Of a stretch of DNA of 64,000 nt, positions 11,101 through 23,100 are shown piece by piece (the stretch's first letter is position 1; the number at the start of each line of letters is the position of its first letter). Source of the DNA: Parelaphostrongylus tenuis (Eukaryota > Nematoda > Chromadorea > Rhabditida > Metastrongylidae). Both the position numbers and the translations under genes were made by a program. The notes beneath the pieces were generated by a model. The model did not search any database, was not told the origin of the DNA, and saw only the letters and a list, made by a program, of their open reading frames with translations. The DNA lies in the NCBI GenBank assembly GCA_019055375.1, contig JAHQIW010002017.1:124001-188000 (forward strand), read 5' to 3'.

Positions 11101-14100
11101 CATCTTTATGTTTTACAGATTCATCCATTTCCAACTCACCAGGTCTCCGGGGGTCGCCTTCGATACCAACCAGACGTGGTAATTTAAGAGCACTCATAGG
11201 TTGTTCTTTCATGAAACCTATAAACAGTAATTAGGTTTTTTAGAGGTTTTGAACTACACGAAATTATGCTCATAGATATGTGTTGCCTTTTTCCTCTATT
11301 TCACCCGAGCAAATAATTGCACCGCCCACTGCATTGGCCTCCTCATTCCATATATCTTTTCCAGTCTTATTCAAGCGTTCCAAACTGCCACCATACTGAA
11401 AATGTGCTTATGTTCTTAGTGAGTCCTCAAAAAAAAGAATGCGAGACAGCACTAGAGACTGTATCTTACTATTGCATTTATCTTTGTCCTTCCAAGATAC
11501 AAGCGGAGGTCAATTTTGATAAAGAATATTCTTTAAAATCAGTGCATCACCCGCATATACCTCAAAAGTATGAAAACTTTAACAGTTTTCTATTCAAAAA
11601 AAATTAAGTGAATAGCAGTGGTAGCAATCCTGATCATTACATGAACGATCATTTCTACTAAGGAAAGGTTCTTCATTGCCATAGGCTTACCAAACCCCTC
11701 ATTCCTCTCGGGTCGAAGATTTACATCACAAACATGTAGAACAGGTCGACTACTCTAATCTACGTTCAAGTTCACTAGTGCAGGAATTTTGAAATTCCAG
11801 AAAAGATTTAAATGGATCGACATTCGACGACATGCACAACGAAACGAAAATTTTCAAGGAGCAGTACACACATGTAGAATGTTCAAACACCTTCGTGGAT
11901 GATGTATGCTAGATGATGGACTGGATGCAAAAGTATTAAGATCATTGTAAAAAAGGCTATGAAAAGCGCGAGTAACTCATCCGGGATATAAAACCCGAGA
12001 AATCTACTAGATTGCATAAATCACTCATATTTTATTTTTGATATCAATAACAGAGTTGTTTAGTAGCCAAATGAATATCGATCCAAGACAAATTTGAAGA
12101 CATCTATGAAAAAATGGATGCACTGAGGTCACTTAGTCAATGCTTAATACATGTGGTGTGAGCAAAACGACGACTTCTTTTTTGAATTGATGCCTACCAA
12201 CTTAGCTTAGCGCTATTAGAGACGAGATAATATTCTGTGACACTGGAAACTGCTCTGTACAGAAGCTCAAAATACTCACAGTTGTTTTGTCTGGTAGACC
12301 CAGTTCTTGAAAACACACAGCAAAGGCTTAGGAATATTATCTCCACATCTGGGAATTATGAAGGCGGACTACTATGATGTTATATAAATCTCTTATCAAA
12401 ATGGTAAATGATTTGTAAGCCTTTACACTTCAAAAGGTAAGTCTCTTTTCCGGAAAATTTTTTCTTCGATTGTTACAACTGAATTTAGTTTCAGTTCGGG
12501 AAAAGGAACTCCACGATAGCTGGTGTACAAAATAGTTTTACATTCATTATCGCATTCAGGCACAAAGTAGAGACCAATACGGCAGCGCATCTATAACTCA
12601 CATATCATGCCCTCGTACTGCAAGCTTGCTCTCAAAGAAACGCAAATCAGTCCCATCAGTTGATTTGGTGGCTAGTACGTGAGCTTCGGTAAATGACTAT
12701 GACAGAAAACCAACTGTGCCTCTTTGTTCGAATCTCAGTACGCCATTGGCTGCACAATTCGCATCTGCATTTGGTACGAATTATGAAAAGTACTTTTAGA
12801 TCGATTTTCGGGGGTGCTCTGGCCGAGTGGTTGTGATGCTCGTCGCGGCGCACATGGAGCCGAGTTCCACTCCCGAACTCCCTTCGTCAGTCAGCAACAA
12901 CCTCTATAAAAAGCCACAGCCAGGCTGGCCTCTACACTGCAAGAAGACTCGCTCAGTTAGCATTCTATGGCGTTCAAGAAGAACACGAAAAAACTAATTG
13001 ATTGCCAAAAGTATTGGGATCCGCACAGTTAAAATAGAAAACGCTGTGAAGGCGAATCAGTAAAGTGTCAAAAATAAAGAATATGACAGCAGGAATAATC
13101 ATAAATGATGTTCATGGCAGAGTTCAATATTATGATCATTGACTATAGTACAGACAACGCAACACCCACTATGTTCGCACGTACCAACCGTACGAGTCAT
13201 CGTGTTCTCGATAGAACTAAGAGGACGAATAATTTTTCTCAACTAAAGGTGTCCAATTATTTTGCATAGGTGCTTCTTAAAAAGTCACCCTATCAATAAA
13301 GCCACGAAAATCCTAACCTTCTGTTTCGACAATCCACCTAAACAGAAATTTGATGTGGTAGGACTCCTTGATAGTCCATCAAATGGAAATGGTAGGCAGG
13401 TAGAGCTTCCATAGCCTTCCTTTTTCAGATATAAATCCATAGTGTCGCCTGAGCTCAGGAATATAGGTTTGCTCTCAGTCACTCGGACTAATGATGTCCA
13501 TTTCTGAAAAGCTATATTGATCTTTAGAAAACTACGATTATGCTGAAGCTAGTAGCGCTGATGTTTGTGAACAAAACTTTTCCCATTAAAGGGGATACAT
13601 TGTGCTTTGAAACGTGACTTAATGGTTATTTTATTTCATACAACTCTCATTGATTGCTTTAGTGAAACTGTTCGTAAAAAATGCTACATCAACTTAAGAA
13701 CCTCAAAAAATTTTGGTATTGGCTTGCCGCACTATTTATTTTACATTTCGACACTTTTCCCAATCCAGCGGCTTCATTTGAAAGATCAATTGAGCAACAA
13801 TATATTCATCATTATGCTTAATGATAAGCAAACATACTATGGCTAAGACTGATGTCTCCCTTCCAAAAAGAATGAAGTCGACGGTCGAAGAAGTTAGTGA
13901 AGTCATTTTCGAGCTACTTGTAGTTTTTGGATTTCTTCTCTTGCAACTGATAGTTCAGGGCGCGGAGGAGATGATAATCCGATGGAGCAGTACTAGGTCT
14001 ATAAGGTGGATGTGGTGGCAAAATGTGCAAGTCGACTCTGCAATGTGCTAGGTCGAGCGTTATCCTGGAGAATGGGGCCACTGAGTTGTTTCGGATGCTT

Positions 14101-17100
14101 TTCTCGTATTGTTGGCCAATTCTGGAGTTGTTCCGCGTAGACATCTGCACTGAATGTCTGCTTGTTGTCGAGCGCATCCCTTTCAGCATACCATATCAAA
14201 TCCGGAAAACTGAGAGCATAATTATTCGCTCGTGAAGCCTGGACTTTGGTTGAGCTAGCGGGCCTTCACCACGAGGCAGGACCACTGTCCAATGATCAGA
14301 CCATTGTGGCTATTTATACCCCCTGGTTATGATAGTAGAACATTTTGGAAATGACCTGCTGTGCTATATAAGAAAAACGAATATAACAATAGTGTGAAAA
14401 AATCTGAAACTTCCCAATATCTTCTATCTTTAGCGCAGCATAAGATTTTTGATATCACTTGTGCATAACGGGACTCACTTTTTCCGTTTGAGTCCATACA
14501 CGGTTGCCACCATAGTTACAATCGATGAAAGGGCCTCGTTCAACAGCAACGTACTCGCCATTGTTTTCCAATTCGGTGAACTAAATCGAAAAAGATACGG
14601 TGCCGGAATGCTATTGTATTAGTCCATACTCACATGATTCACTTTGTCACCGTAGATCGAGAACAGCTTGTGAATTGCTGTCGTTGTGCCCAGCTTCTTC
14701 GTGAGAGCATCCAGAAAAATTATCTACAAATCCATTTCAATATTGGCATACTTCTATATCCCAGAAAAAATTTCGAACGCTCAGAGCTGAGCAATGTAAA
14801 AATTCAGTGACTAAACCCTTTGGGAATTGCGTTATTTCTTACGCATCAGGCGGCAAGGGGCGTCCCAAGCGCGGCGAGCGCAGCGCGTTACAATGACAAT
14901 GTGATAATTATACAATGAAATTCAGATTTTTATGGCCACCAAAGGGAGGAGTAATAGTAAGTCATGGTGAATATGGTAGAAGAGACTTCGTAAGGCTTTT
15001 ATGACTGCAACATGTCAAATATAATCACAAAATAATGACTTTTCTGCTAAAAATATTATTGTGCATTGCATTGGGATGTCACTTATTAACTTGGAGCAAC
15101 TTTTAGTATTGGCTGATTCAAAAGTTGAAGCCTCTATAAAGTTGTGAAAGAGGCTTTGCTCTATTGTTTTATAAATAATGACTTTCTATATATTCCTTTT
15201 TACTCAATATAGACATAAAGGGCGTAGGTGGCGCAGTGGGTAGAGGTGCACCGCATCGCACAGGAGGTTAATAGTTTGATCTCGCGCTTATGGCTCACTA
15301 GGCCATCCATCTCTCCGGAGTTGGTATCCAGACTGGTGTCAAACTCTCTGAAAGGATAGCACTGACTCGGTAAGGCGTGAGGCCACCGCCAATCATTGTA
15401 AGGCTAGATACGCATCTAGACACCTCAAACGAAGTTAATAATTGAAGACGAATGCATGGCCCATTTCTCAGAGATTTATCAACGCCAAAAGCTTTATCCT
15501 TTATCCTTTTTATGAACATAATTCATCGCCGCAGTCTGGAGACAACGCCAAGGCTTCTTTCAAATCGCTGCATTTTCGAAGGAAAAACCACATGTGCGCA
15601 AAAAGGTTATATTTGCAATTGATATTGAGCAATTTTATGTTTAGTTATATATTTATCCATAATCCATTCATATTTGTCATTCAACTTCTATGTAGAAAAT
15701 CATTCACCCTCAGACACTGCCACAAATGAACAAATCAAATAGTCATTTATATTACTATTTTGCAAATCTGAAATGAAATATTGCGATGAAAATTTTATGT
15801 TTTCCAAATGCTTTTGTTCCATGCAACATCCTTAGAATCATTTTAGGAACTGGAAATTACAGGAAAATGAATAGCTGGTCAAAATTAATGTGTGCACTGT
15901 ATGCGATGTTACTTCAAGATCTCTCAGTAATTTTCCAATTATTTGTGCATTTCAAAATCGAAATTGGGGACCCCCATTGAATTTTAGAACAGGTTCTGTC
16001 TCAACGCTTATGACTCTTAACATATTATTATTCTCTTGTACTCTACTTTGAAGATTGTTTATAATTGCAACCTTTGCCACTGGTCATGTTCACTAATTTG
16101 ACATGCCTACGTATTTCCCTTTAGGTGAATCATATCAAAACAATTTCCTCCACAATCTTCAGTTCCCCGTCTACAGTAAAATTTCAAGGTGACCACAAAC
16201 ACGTGATTCTGGAAGACCAACAGTACATCAAAGATCTCCTAATCTTTCCTACGGCTTCCGCTTAGTGTCCTCTTCCACATATACCGAGAAGTTCTATAAA
16301 AAAAGGGTAACTTTTGCAGATCATTGTAAATGTATTAATCGGGAAAGTCGTGAGAAAGAGCATGCATAAGCAAATATTGTGGGTGGAAATTGTGTTATCC
16401 CTGCAGAAACAGAATAGGGAAGCCAGGTTGATCGGATTATACTTCTCAGAAAACATCTGTAAGGTTGAAATAATGTACACCAAAACCAAAATCCCATTTT
16501 TTGCTAGCAGAACATACTATAAACGTCTTTTTACGAATCAGGTGCAGTACTGTAATTTCCACTCTTGAACTGTTAGATGATTACTATTAGCTTGATGATA
16601 ATCTCTGTTGAGTGGACAAGGAAGGGAAACTCGAATTTATTTAACACAATACGACTGCATTCCACATAATTCGTATTGTAAAAAGACTAACCATTGAAAA
16701 AACTGAGCGGTTTCTTCTCCATGAAATACGCTCATGTAAGTGCCATTAATGATGATCTTTTCTTTAGCAACAAATTTGCTTGAAATTAATATCCTCTTTA
16801 TAGTATCAAAAAATCCACAGTGAAGTTTAAAAATGGACAGCAATTGCGCAGCGTCTTTTTCGTTAGTATAATGTATCACAAAGGCTTCACAAACCAAGCT
16901 TACCATCAAAATTGGCATTTCTCAAGCTATAGACTAACTACAAAGACTTGGGCTAAATAAAAAGAAGTAAATACACACACATGTCATATAACCTCAAAAA
17001 TCATTTCGAATGTTTTCTTAAGACCATGCTCAAATTTGAAAAGGCTTGATAGTTAATTTCTGAGCCGTGCTTATGGTCTGTTATGGGCACTTGTACAGTG

Positions 17101-20100
17101 CAATGCACTCATGTTTTGGCTTTGATACCCTCGCCAGATGCCCAGTGCCTTTCGTCTAAGCCAATCCCTCTTGGTGGAGGGAAGGGGGAGTGGGTGGGAA
17201 CGCAACCCCTCTTATATAGAGGAGTCGCAGACGTACGATTTACACTCGCCATCATGTGAATGAAATCACTAAATGACACTGTTGTACACTCGTTTGCTCT
17301 TGACTGGTATTTGTGAAATATCATACTATTCGTTTCGACTGTTTGCTTAAAACCACGCTCAAATTTCAGTGTGCCTGATAGTTATTTTTTGGGCTATGCA
17401 AGTGACCTATTATGGGCACTTACACTGTGCAAGACACGCGTGTTTGCGCTTTGACAGCCTCGTCAGTTGCATAGTGCCTTTAGAGCCTGTCAAAGCCGAA
17501 ACACGTGTGTGTTGCACTGTATAAGTGCCAATAACAAACCACATGAATGTCATATAACACCTGGAAAGATGTTCCATCTTGGAAGGATGTGGATGTGTTG
17601 TTGGAATAATGGAAATTCCTAAGACCGACTGTCTATTAACCTCGGCATGCTTCAGTAAATCCCAGTTTTCTTCTTTAAACGAAACACGAGGTGTTACATT
17701 GATCTTTATTCAACAGTTGACGTTTCAACAATTCGCCTTCTTCGGAGCCTGGAAAGGTCAAGTTTCTTGCAATCCAAGCAGTCAAACTCCTCCATTAATA
17801 TCTTGGAAAAAATCACCAGAAATGGATTTCAATCGCATCAAGTACAAAATCGGCTTTAGAAATACCGTTTTTTGTATGTCTTCCTTCGTCACGCACTTAT
17901 TCATCAGAGCGTACATCGTATCTTGCTTGTCTCGTAGACAGGAGCAGAGCACTTTTATCTCAATATCCAGTATTCCATGGAATATTATTGTGATCAGTAT
18001 TTAGAAAGCAACCATTGGGGGAGAGTAAGTGGTGGGTCAAAGTTCATTTGCGATTCCATTGAGTTGAATGCTAAAGCTACTTTACGGAAAAAGTTTGATG
18101 ATCTTTTGAGTAGATGATTTAGTATGACTTTGAGGAAACATACGGATACCGCTAACAAAGATCAGGCGAGTCACAATAGAACAAATAATGCACCAAGAAA
18201 TTCAAGGGTCACGGTGTTAGGAGGCATATCTCTCCCTGATGGTGCGTCCCCATTATAATTAGGTCCAATCTTCTCACCATCTCTTCCCCTTTCTAAGGTA
18301 TCCTTGCGTAAGGTTGCATGTGACTTACATGAACTGCAAGATAAATTCCGTGAAAAGGCCAGAGATGAAAAGAGCGATAGGAGTGAACAACAAGTAGAGG
18401 GTGTACCAACACCACCATTTCCTCAGCCGTTCTACAGACAACAAGATCGCAACGAGGAGCTTGGAAGAAAGTTGCGAAAATTTGCAGACGAAAGTTTTAA
18501 AAACCCTTATTCACTGTCGTGCAGAAAAGTTTCACTCGAACCTCACCGAAGTACAAAAGCTTCGCATGAAAGAGGCTTTAGAGTTGATAAGGGAAGAAAG
18601 TATAAAGGCTATCAATTAGTGATAAGGGTGGAGTATTTGTAGTGATTCCTTGACAGTTACATAACGTAATAACGACTAAGCATCTCGAAGATGCTTCGCT
18701 TCACCGATTTTCTTCTGTAAACGAATTTAAAAGGCAAAACCTAAAATTAAACAATGAGTGGGTCTATACGGCGAAAGCGGCAGGTTTAAGACCATCCATC
18801 ATTTCTCAGTTAAGCATCTAATCACTAACATGTCCTGTCTTAGACTTGCTTATAAAAACACATAAGTTAGTAGTCTAACGATCCCCCTATATTTGAAGGC
18901 AGTCACATCATCAGTTGTGTAGGTGGACCGACGAATAGGATAGCATGGTTTTTGAATTTAATAACATTTCAATTGATAAGACACATTCCAGCCCATCTGA
19001 CGAACAATCAGATGTTCTTGGACCGTCTGCGTAACGCGAATCCAAACAACGCGTACGTAATGGAGTTATTCGACGTCACTGTTCTCTATACCAACGTGTC
19101 GAATGACTTTGTATTGAAACCGCACAAGAGCTTCTGATTTAAAACCAAGAAGCTGTAAACATGTTTGGCTTGTCGATTGAGCATTTCATGGTCCTATCAA
19201 AGGAGTGCCTGAACTGCTCAATCTTTAGATGGTACGGCAAACATTTTGCGCAAGTGAGAGGGTTGGCAATGGGGCAGCGATTGGCACCTAGCCTGACGAT
19301 CGCCTTTATGACGAAAGAGGAAGCACCAGTGATGGATCTCCAGCCATAAATCTACTGTAGGTATATAGACGATTGTTTGGTTATCTGTTCCACTCAAATG
19401 AGCTAGATAATTGTTTAAGATTGCTGAATGAACAGTCAGAGTATATAAGATTCACCCGCGAGAAACCAAAAGATAATTGGCTTCCTTTCTTGAACGTGTA
19501 AATATACATAACTGAGAACGGCTATATAACAAGTAGCGAAAGCCGAGTAATAAAAATATTCTGGTTGACTACCTCTCCTCACATCCCGCACATACGAAAA
19601 AGGCGTTAGAAAAAAAAAACATGTTTCGAACAGCAGCCAAAGTCCGTACCGTGGAGGAGCAGAGAGTAGAATCCGTGAAACTGGCTCGCGAAATAGCCAC
19701 TTCTAATGAATACGAATTTGTAACCGCTCGGCTTAAGTTTAGAGAAAGCATTACCCCTCCGAACGAAAACTCGAAAAGGGAAAATTCCGTATATCCTACC
19801 GTTTATTTCAAATGAGATTAGTACAGCTATAAAAAGCTGTTTGAAGAGAGCAGGTCTAGAGCAATCGGTAGCTATCATTGAAATAGCACACAATATTCTA
19901 AGGCGCCAATTAGCTCGTAACCGCTTAAATGATCGTCTCTGTATAATGAAAGAGTGTAAAATATGTTCTAACGGCAGAAACGATGATTGCATAAGCGTAG
20001 GTGCAGTCTACCTGACCTCTCGCAAAGCGTGTAGCGATAAATATATGGGCGAAACGGGTAGGCCGCTCTATGCCCGCTTAGAAGAACGCCTAGCTGACAA

Positions 20101-23100
20101 GGTCACAATAGACGAAACACCTCGCTAGGTACACATAGAGCACAGAAACACGACGTGGTTGATTTTGATATCGAAGTCACCATCCTTGCGCAGGAACAAA
20201 AAAGATCAGCGCAGAACATTTTGGAAGCGTGTTGGATTAACGTGATCAATCCAACTATAAACCGCAGGGAGAAATGCCTTGAGATCACCCATGTATGAAT
20301 CAGTATATGAGACTATTGTTTTGATGGATAAGGTGCATTACGAGCCTATGTTCGTCCTCCTGTGATCTCCACTTAGACTATCCAGTGGAACGCATACAAA
20401 AACGGTATTTTTGAAGTTGATTTTGTGCTTGATGCTATTGAAATCTAGGTGTGGTGACTTTTTCTAAAGGATTACTGGACGTGTTTGACTGATAGGATTG
20501 CCAAAAACTTGACGTTTCCAGGTTCTGAAAAAGGCGAAGTGCCGAAACGTCAGCTGTTGATAAAAGATTAATGTAACAGCTCGTGTTTCGCTTAGAGAAG
20601 AATATTAGGATAGATTGGGAATTTTTTGCCATATGGGCATTTTTTATACTGAAAAGCCTTCAGGAGCCTCTATTGTGAACCTTTATCACTAAATAGTAAT
20701 GATGACTTTTGTAAACTTATATTTACCAGACCACTTCCTACACTTCCATTGCTGCGTGCGCCACAGTAACCTCAGTCGCGCTGCTGTCCTTTTGAGTAAC
20801 AGTTCTCGTTTTTGCAATTAGCACCAAACGATGGAAATAGAACTTCACAGAAATAATACAAACGCTGGTCGTGTTTAGTGTGTACGAGCTAAGTAACTCG
20901 TTGGAATTCTATTAGGTTAGAAGAAAAGTTCTAGGGCACTTGCAAAAAACTGAAAGTTCATGCATGAATTCCAAACAAATAATGATAACTATTCCCATGA
21001 TAAAGGCCATCGTTTTCTACGACAATCTGTCATCTGTCCGCCAAGTTTCGAATCTGGTCCAAGCATCATTCCTTTGACGACTAAAAAAACTCTTCATATG
21101 CTTCTTTAACTATATCAAACGGCCACCTTTCAAAAGCGTTGCATTGATCGGAAAAGGCCAAAGTCGGATGGAGATGAGTTAGCACAGCTGTATGAGAAAC
21201 ATCAACTTTGACTGCCACTTTGCGAGCTTTTGACGACGTTCAGATTCCACAGTGTAATAAAATCGTCGTTTTTCGACATTGTTGAACGTCCTGTACGAAG
21301 CTTGTTTTCGAGTCAAAATCTCCGACATTCAGAAGCACTGAAATTAGCCTCCAACAGCAGATTTACTTGTTGAGCCTTCCCCTTCAACTTCGCTGATTTC
21401 ATCGACAGCAACTCAGTGTAAAAGACCCTTCCTTCAATAATGATGCAATGGAACGGACGAATAATATCTACGCCTTCCGTGGAAAAATCCCACATAAGAA
21501 TTTGTAATAATCCCAAGATATGCATAGGAGTTATCTCATGCTCATTGTAGTGCCCTAAATCTTTCTTTTCAACCGTAGTATGTGGCATTGTAAGCATTCT
21601 AAACTTACTCCGGCTACATAAGAAATTTAATTCTAATAAACAGGAATATCGAAACATCGGCTATGAAAAAGCACACTGGAAGGCAAAGATGCACTCCACG
21701 AACCGCTGAGTTCCCAAGTGTAAAATCATCGCCGTTTCACCAAGAAATGGACTAGCGATAAACTCAACCGAGTTCTGTTCTGCCAATTATAAAGGTTGGA
21801 AAGAAAGTTTTGGAGCATATCAATAAGTATGAGATAACTGCCATGCATATCATGGAAATGTTACAGTTTCTCATTTGAACCTTCCCATTGAAGGCCTGAA
21901 TATCATTCTCCTTTATTTTTAGTCTGTTACAAACCTCCGCCTTGGCTAACGAAATAATTGAAGCTCTTGTTATATCGTCATTATTGGAGAAAGCGTCTTT
22001 AACAGCGACCTGCAGTCGATGAAATCAACGAAGTTGAAGGCGAAGGCACAGTAAGAGGATCTGCTGTTGGACGGTGATTCCAACACTTCTCAATGCCGGA
22101 GATCTTGACCTCAAAAACAAGCGTCGTTCAGGACGTCCAACAAAGTTGAACAACGAAGATTTGATCGCTGCCTTGGAAGATGGGACCCTCGTCAAGTGCT
22201 CTCGAATTGGCAACCAAAACTGATGTTTCTCGGACGACTGTGCTAATTCTTCTCCACCAGCTTAACTGTGTCCACAAGAAACCACGACAAGATTCGCACG
22301 ATTTCACTAAAGCGCAAGCAGGCAAAAGAGTCGGAATCTGTTGCCAACTGCTCAACAATTCACTGATTTACCGATTTAGGAAACGTATTGTGACTATGGG
22401 CGAGAAGTGGGTGTACCGACCAGATTCGAAACTTGTCGGACCTATGGCAGAAAGTCGTAGAAAACTACGACCTCTATTTTGAAGAAGAGTTATGACTGCT
22501 TTTGTTTGGAAATTATTCATAGATTCCCAGTTTTTTATAAGTAGCTCAAAACTTTTTTTCAACCTAATGGCAGTGTGACATGTCTCCAGGTTGTGATTAG
22601 AGAATCAAAACTTAGGTCAAAAAGTATATTTGCAAACCTCTTAAACGAAGATGGATTTAGTTATCAAGAAGTACATAGAATGTGGGTAAAAGCTCTACGA
22701 TCAGTGCGGAGAGGACTAGGAAATTTACCCTTGAACTCAGATAACTCCACGCTAAGAGCTTGGTAAGTCTCTTCACATCAATCACTAGACCAAAATGATC
22801 ACAGTCGGACTCCAAAATAAAAGACTGATGCTGCGTGCAATTTCGATCCTCATTGGATGAGCTGACAAAATTTTGTTTGTAATCTTTATCACGGCCAACA
22901 TTTTGGCTATTTTGCCTTCATTAGAGCCACGATGGATCAAGTCGAATATGCACAGCATTTATATCATCTTGCGATATTATCTTTCTGCAAGTCGCATCAA
23001 GTTGAATTTTCCAGGGTGTCTACGAATGAAGTGCTGGTCTCTTCTCAGGGTTGCTTTTAATACAATACTCTAAACAAGCTAAAGTGCTTCAAACTCATTT

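Larger units (their letters stand above)
17640..20622 (+). mobile_element. Penelope-like retroelement with inverted terminal repeats (best copy)
   Basis: Reading order matches PLEs: an N-terminal part with RVTVLGGISLPDGA and LGPIFSP (18210-18290); KAxN linker (~18600); ISCVGGPTNRI-like stretch (18905-18945); FLDRLRNANPNN and VLYTNVSND (19018-19110); RGLAMGQRLAPS (19258-19295); the catalytic YIDD (about 19361-19372); GIY-YIG endonuclease with DDCISVGAVYLT and KYMGETGRPLYARL (19985-20085); and a C-terminal AQEQKRSAQNILEAC (~20190-20235). Many stops and frameshifts. It is bounded by ~220-bp inverted repeats, minus copy 17640-17880 and plus copy 20400-20622, each with a hammerhead-like core. It sits in the 9.9-kb DCX intron, on the strand opposite to the gene. 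Confidence 0.85.
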
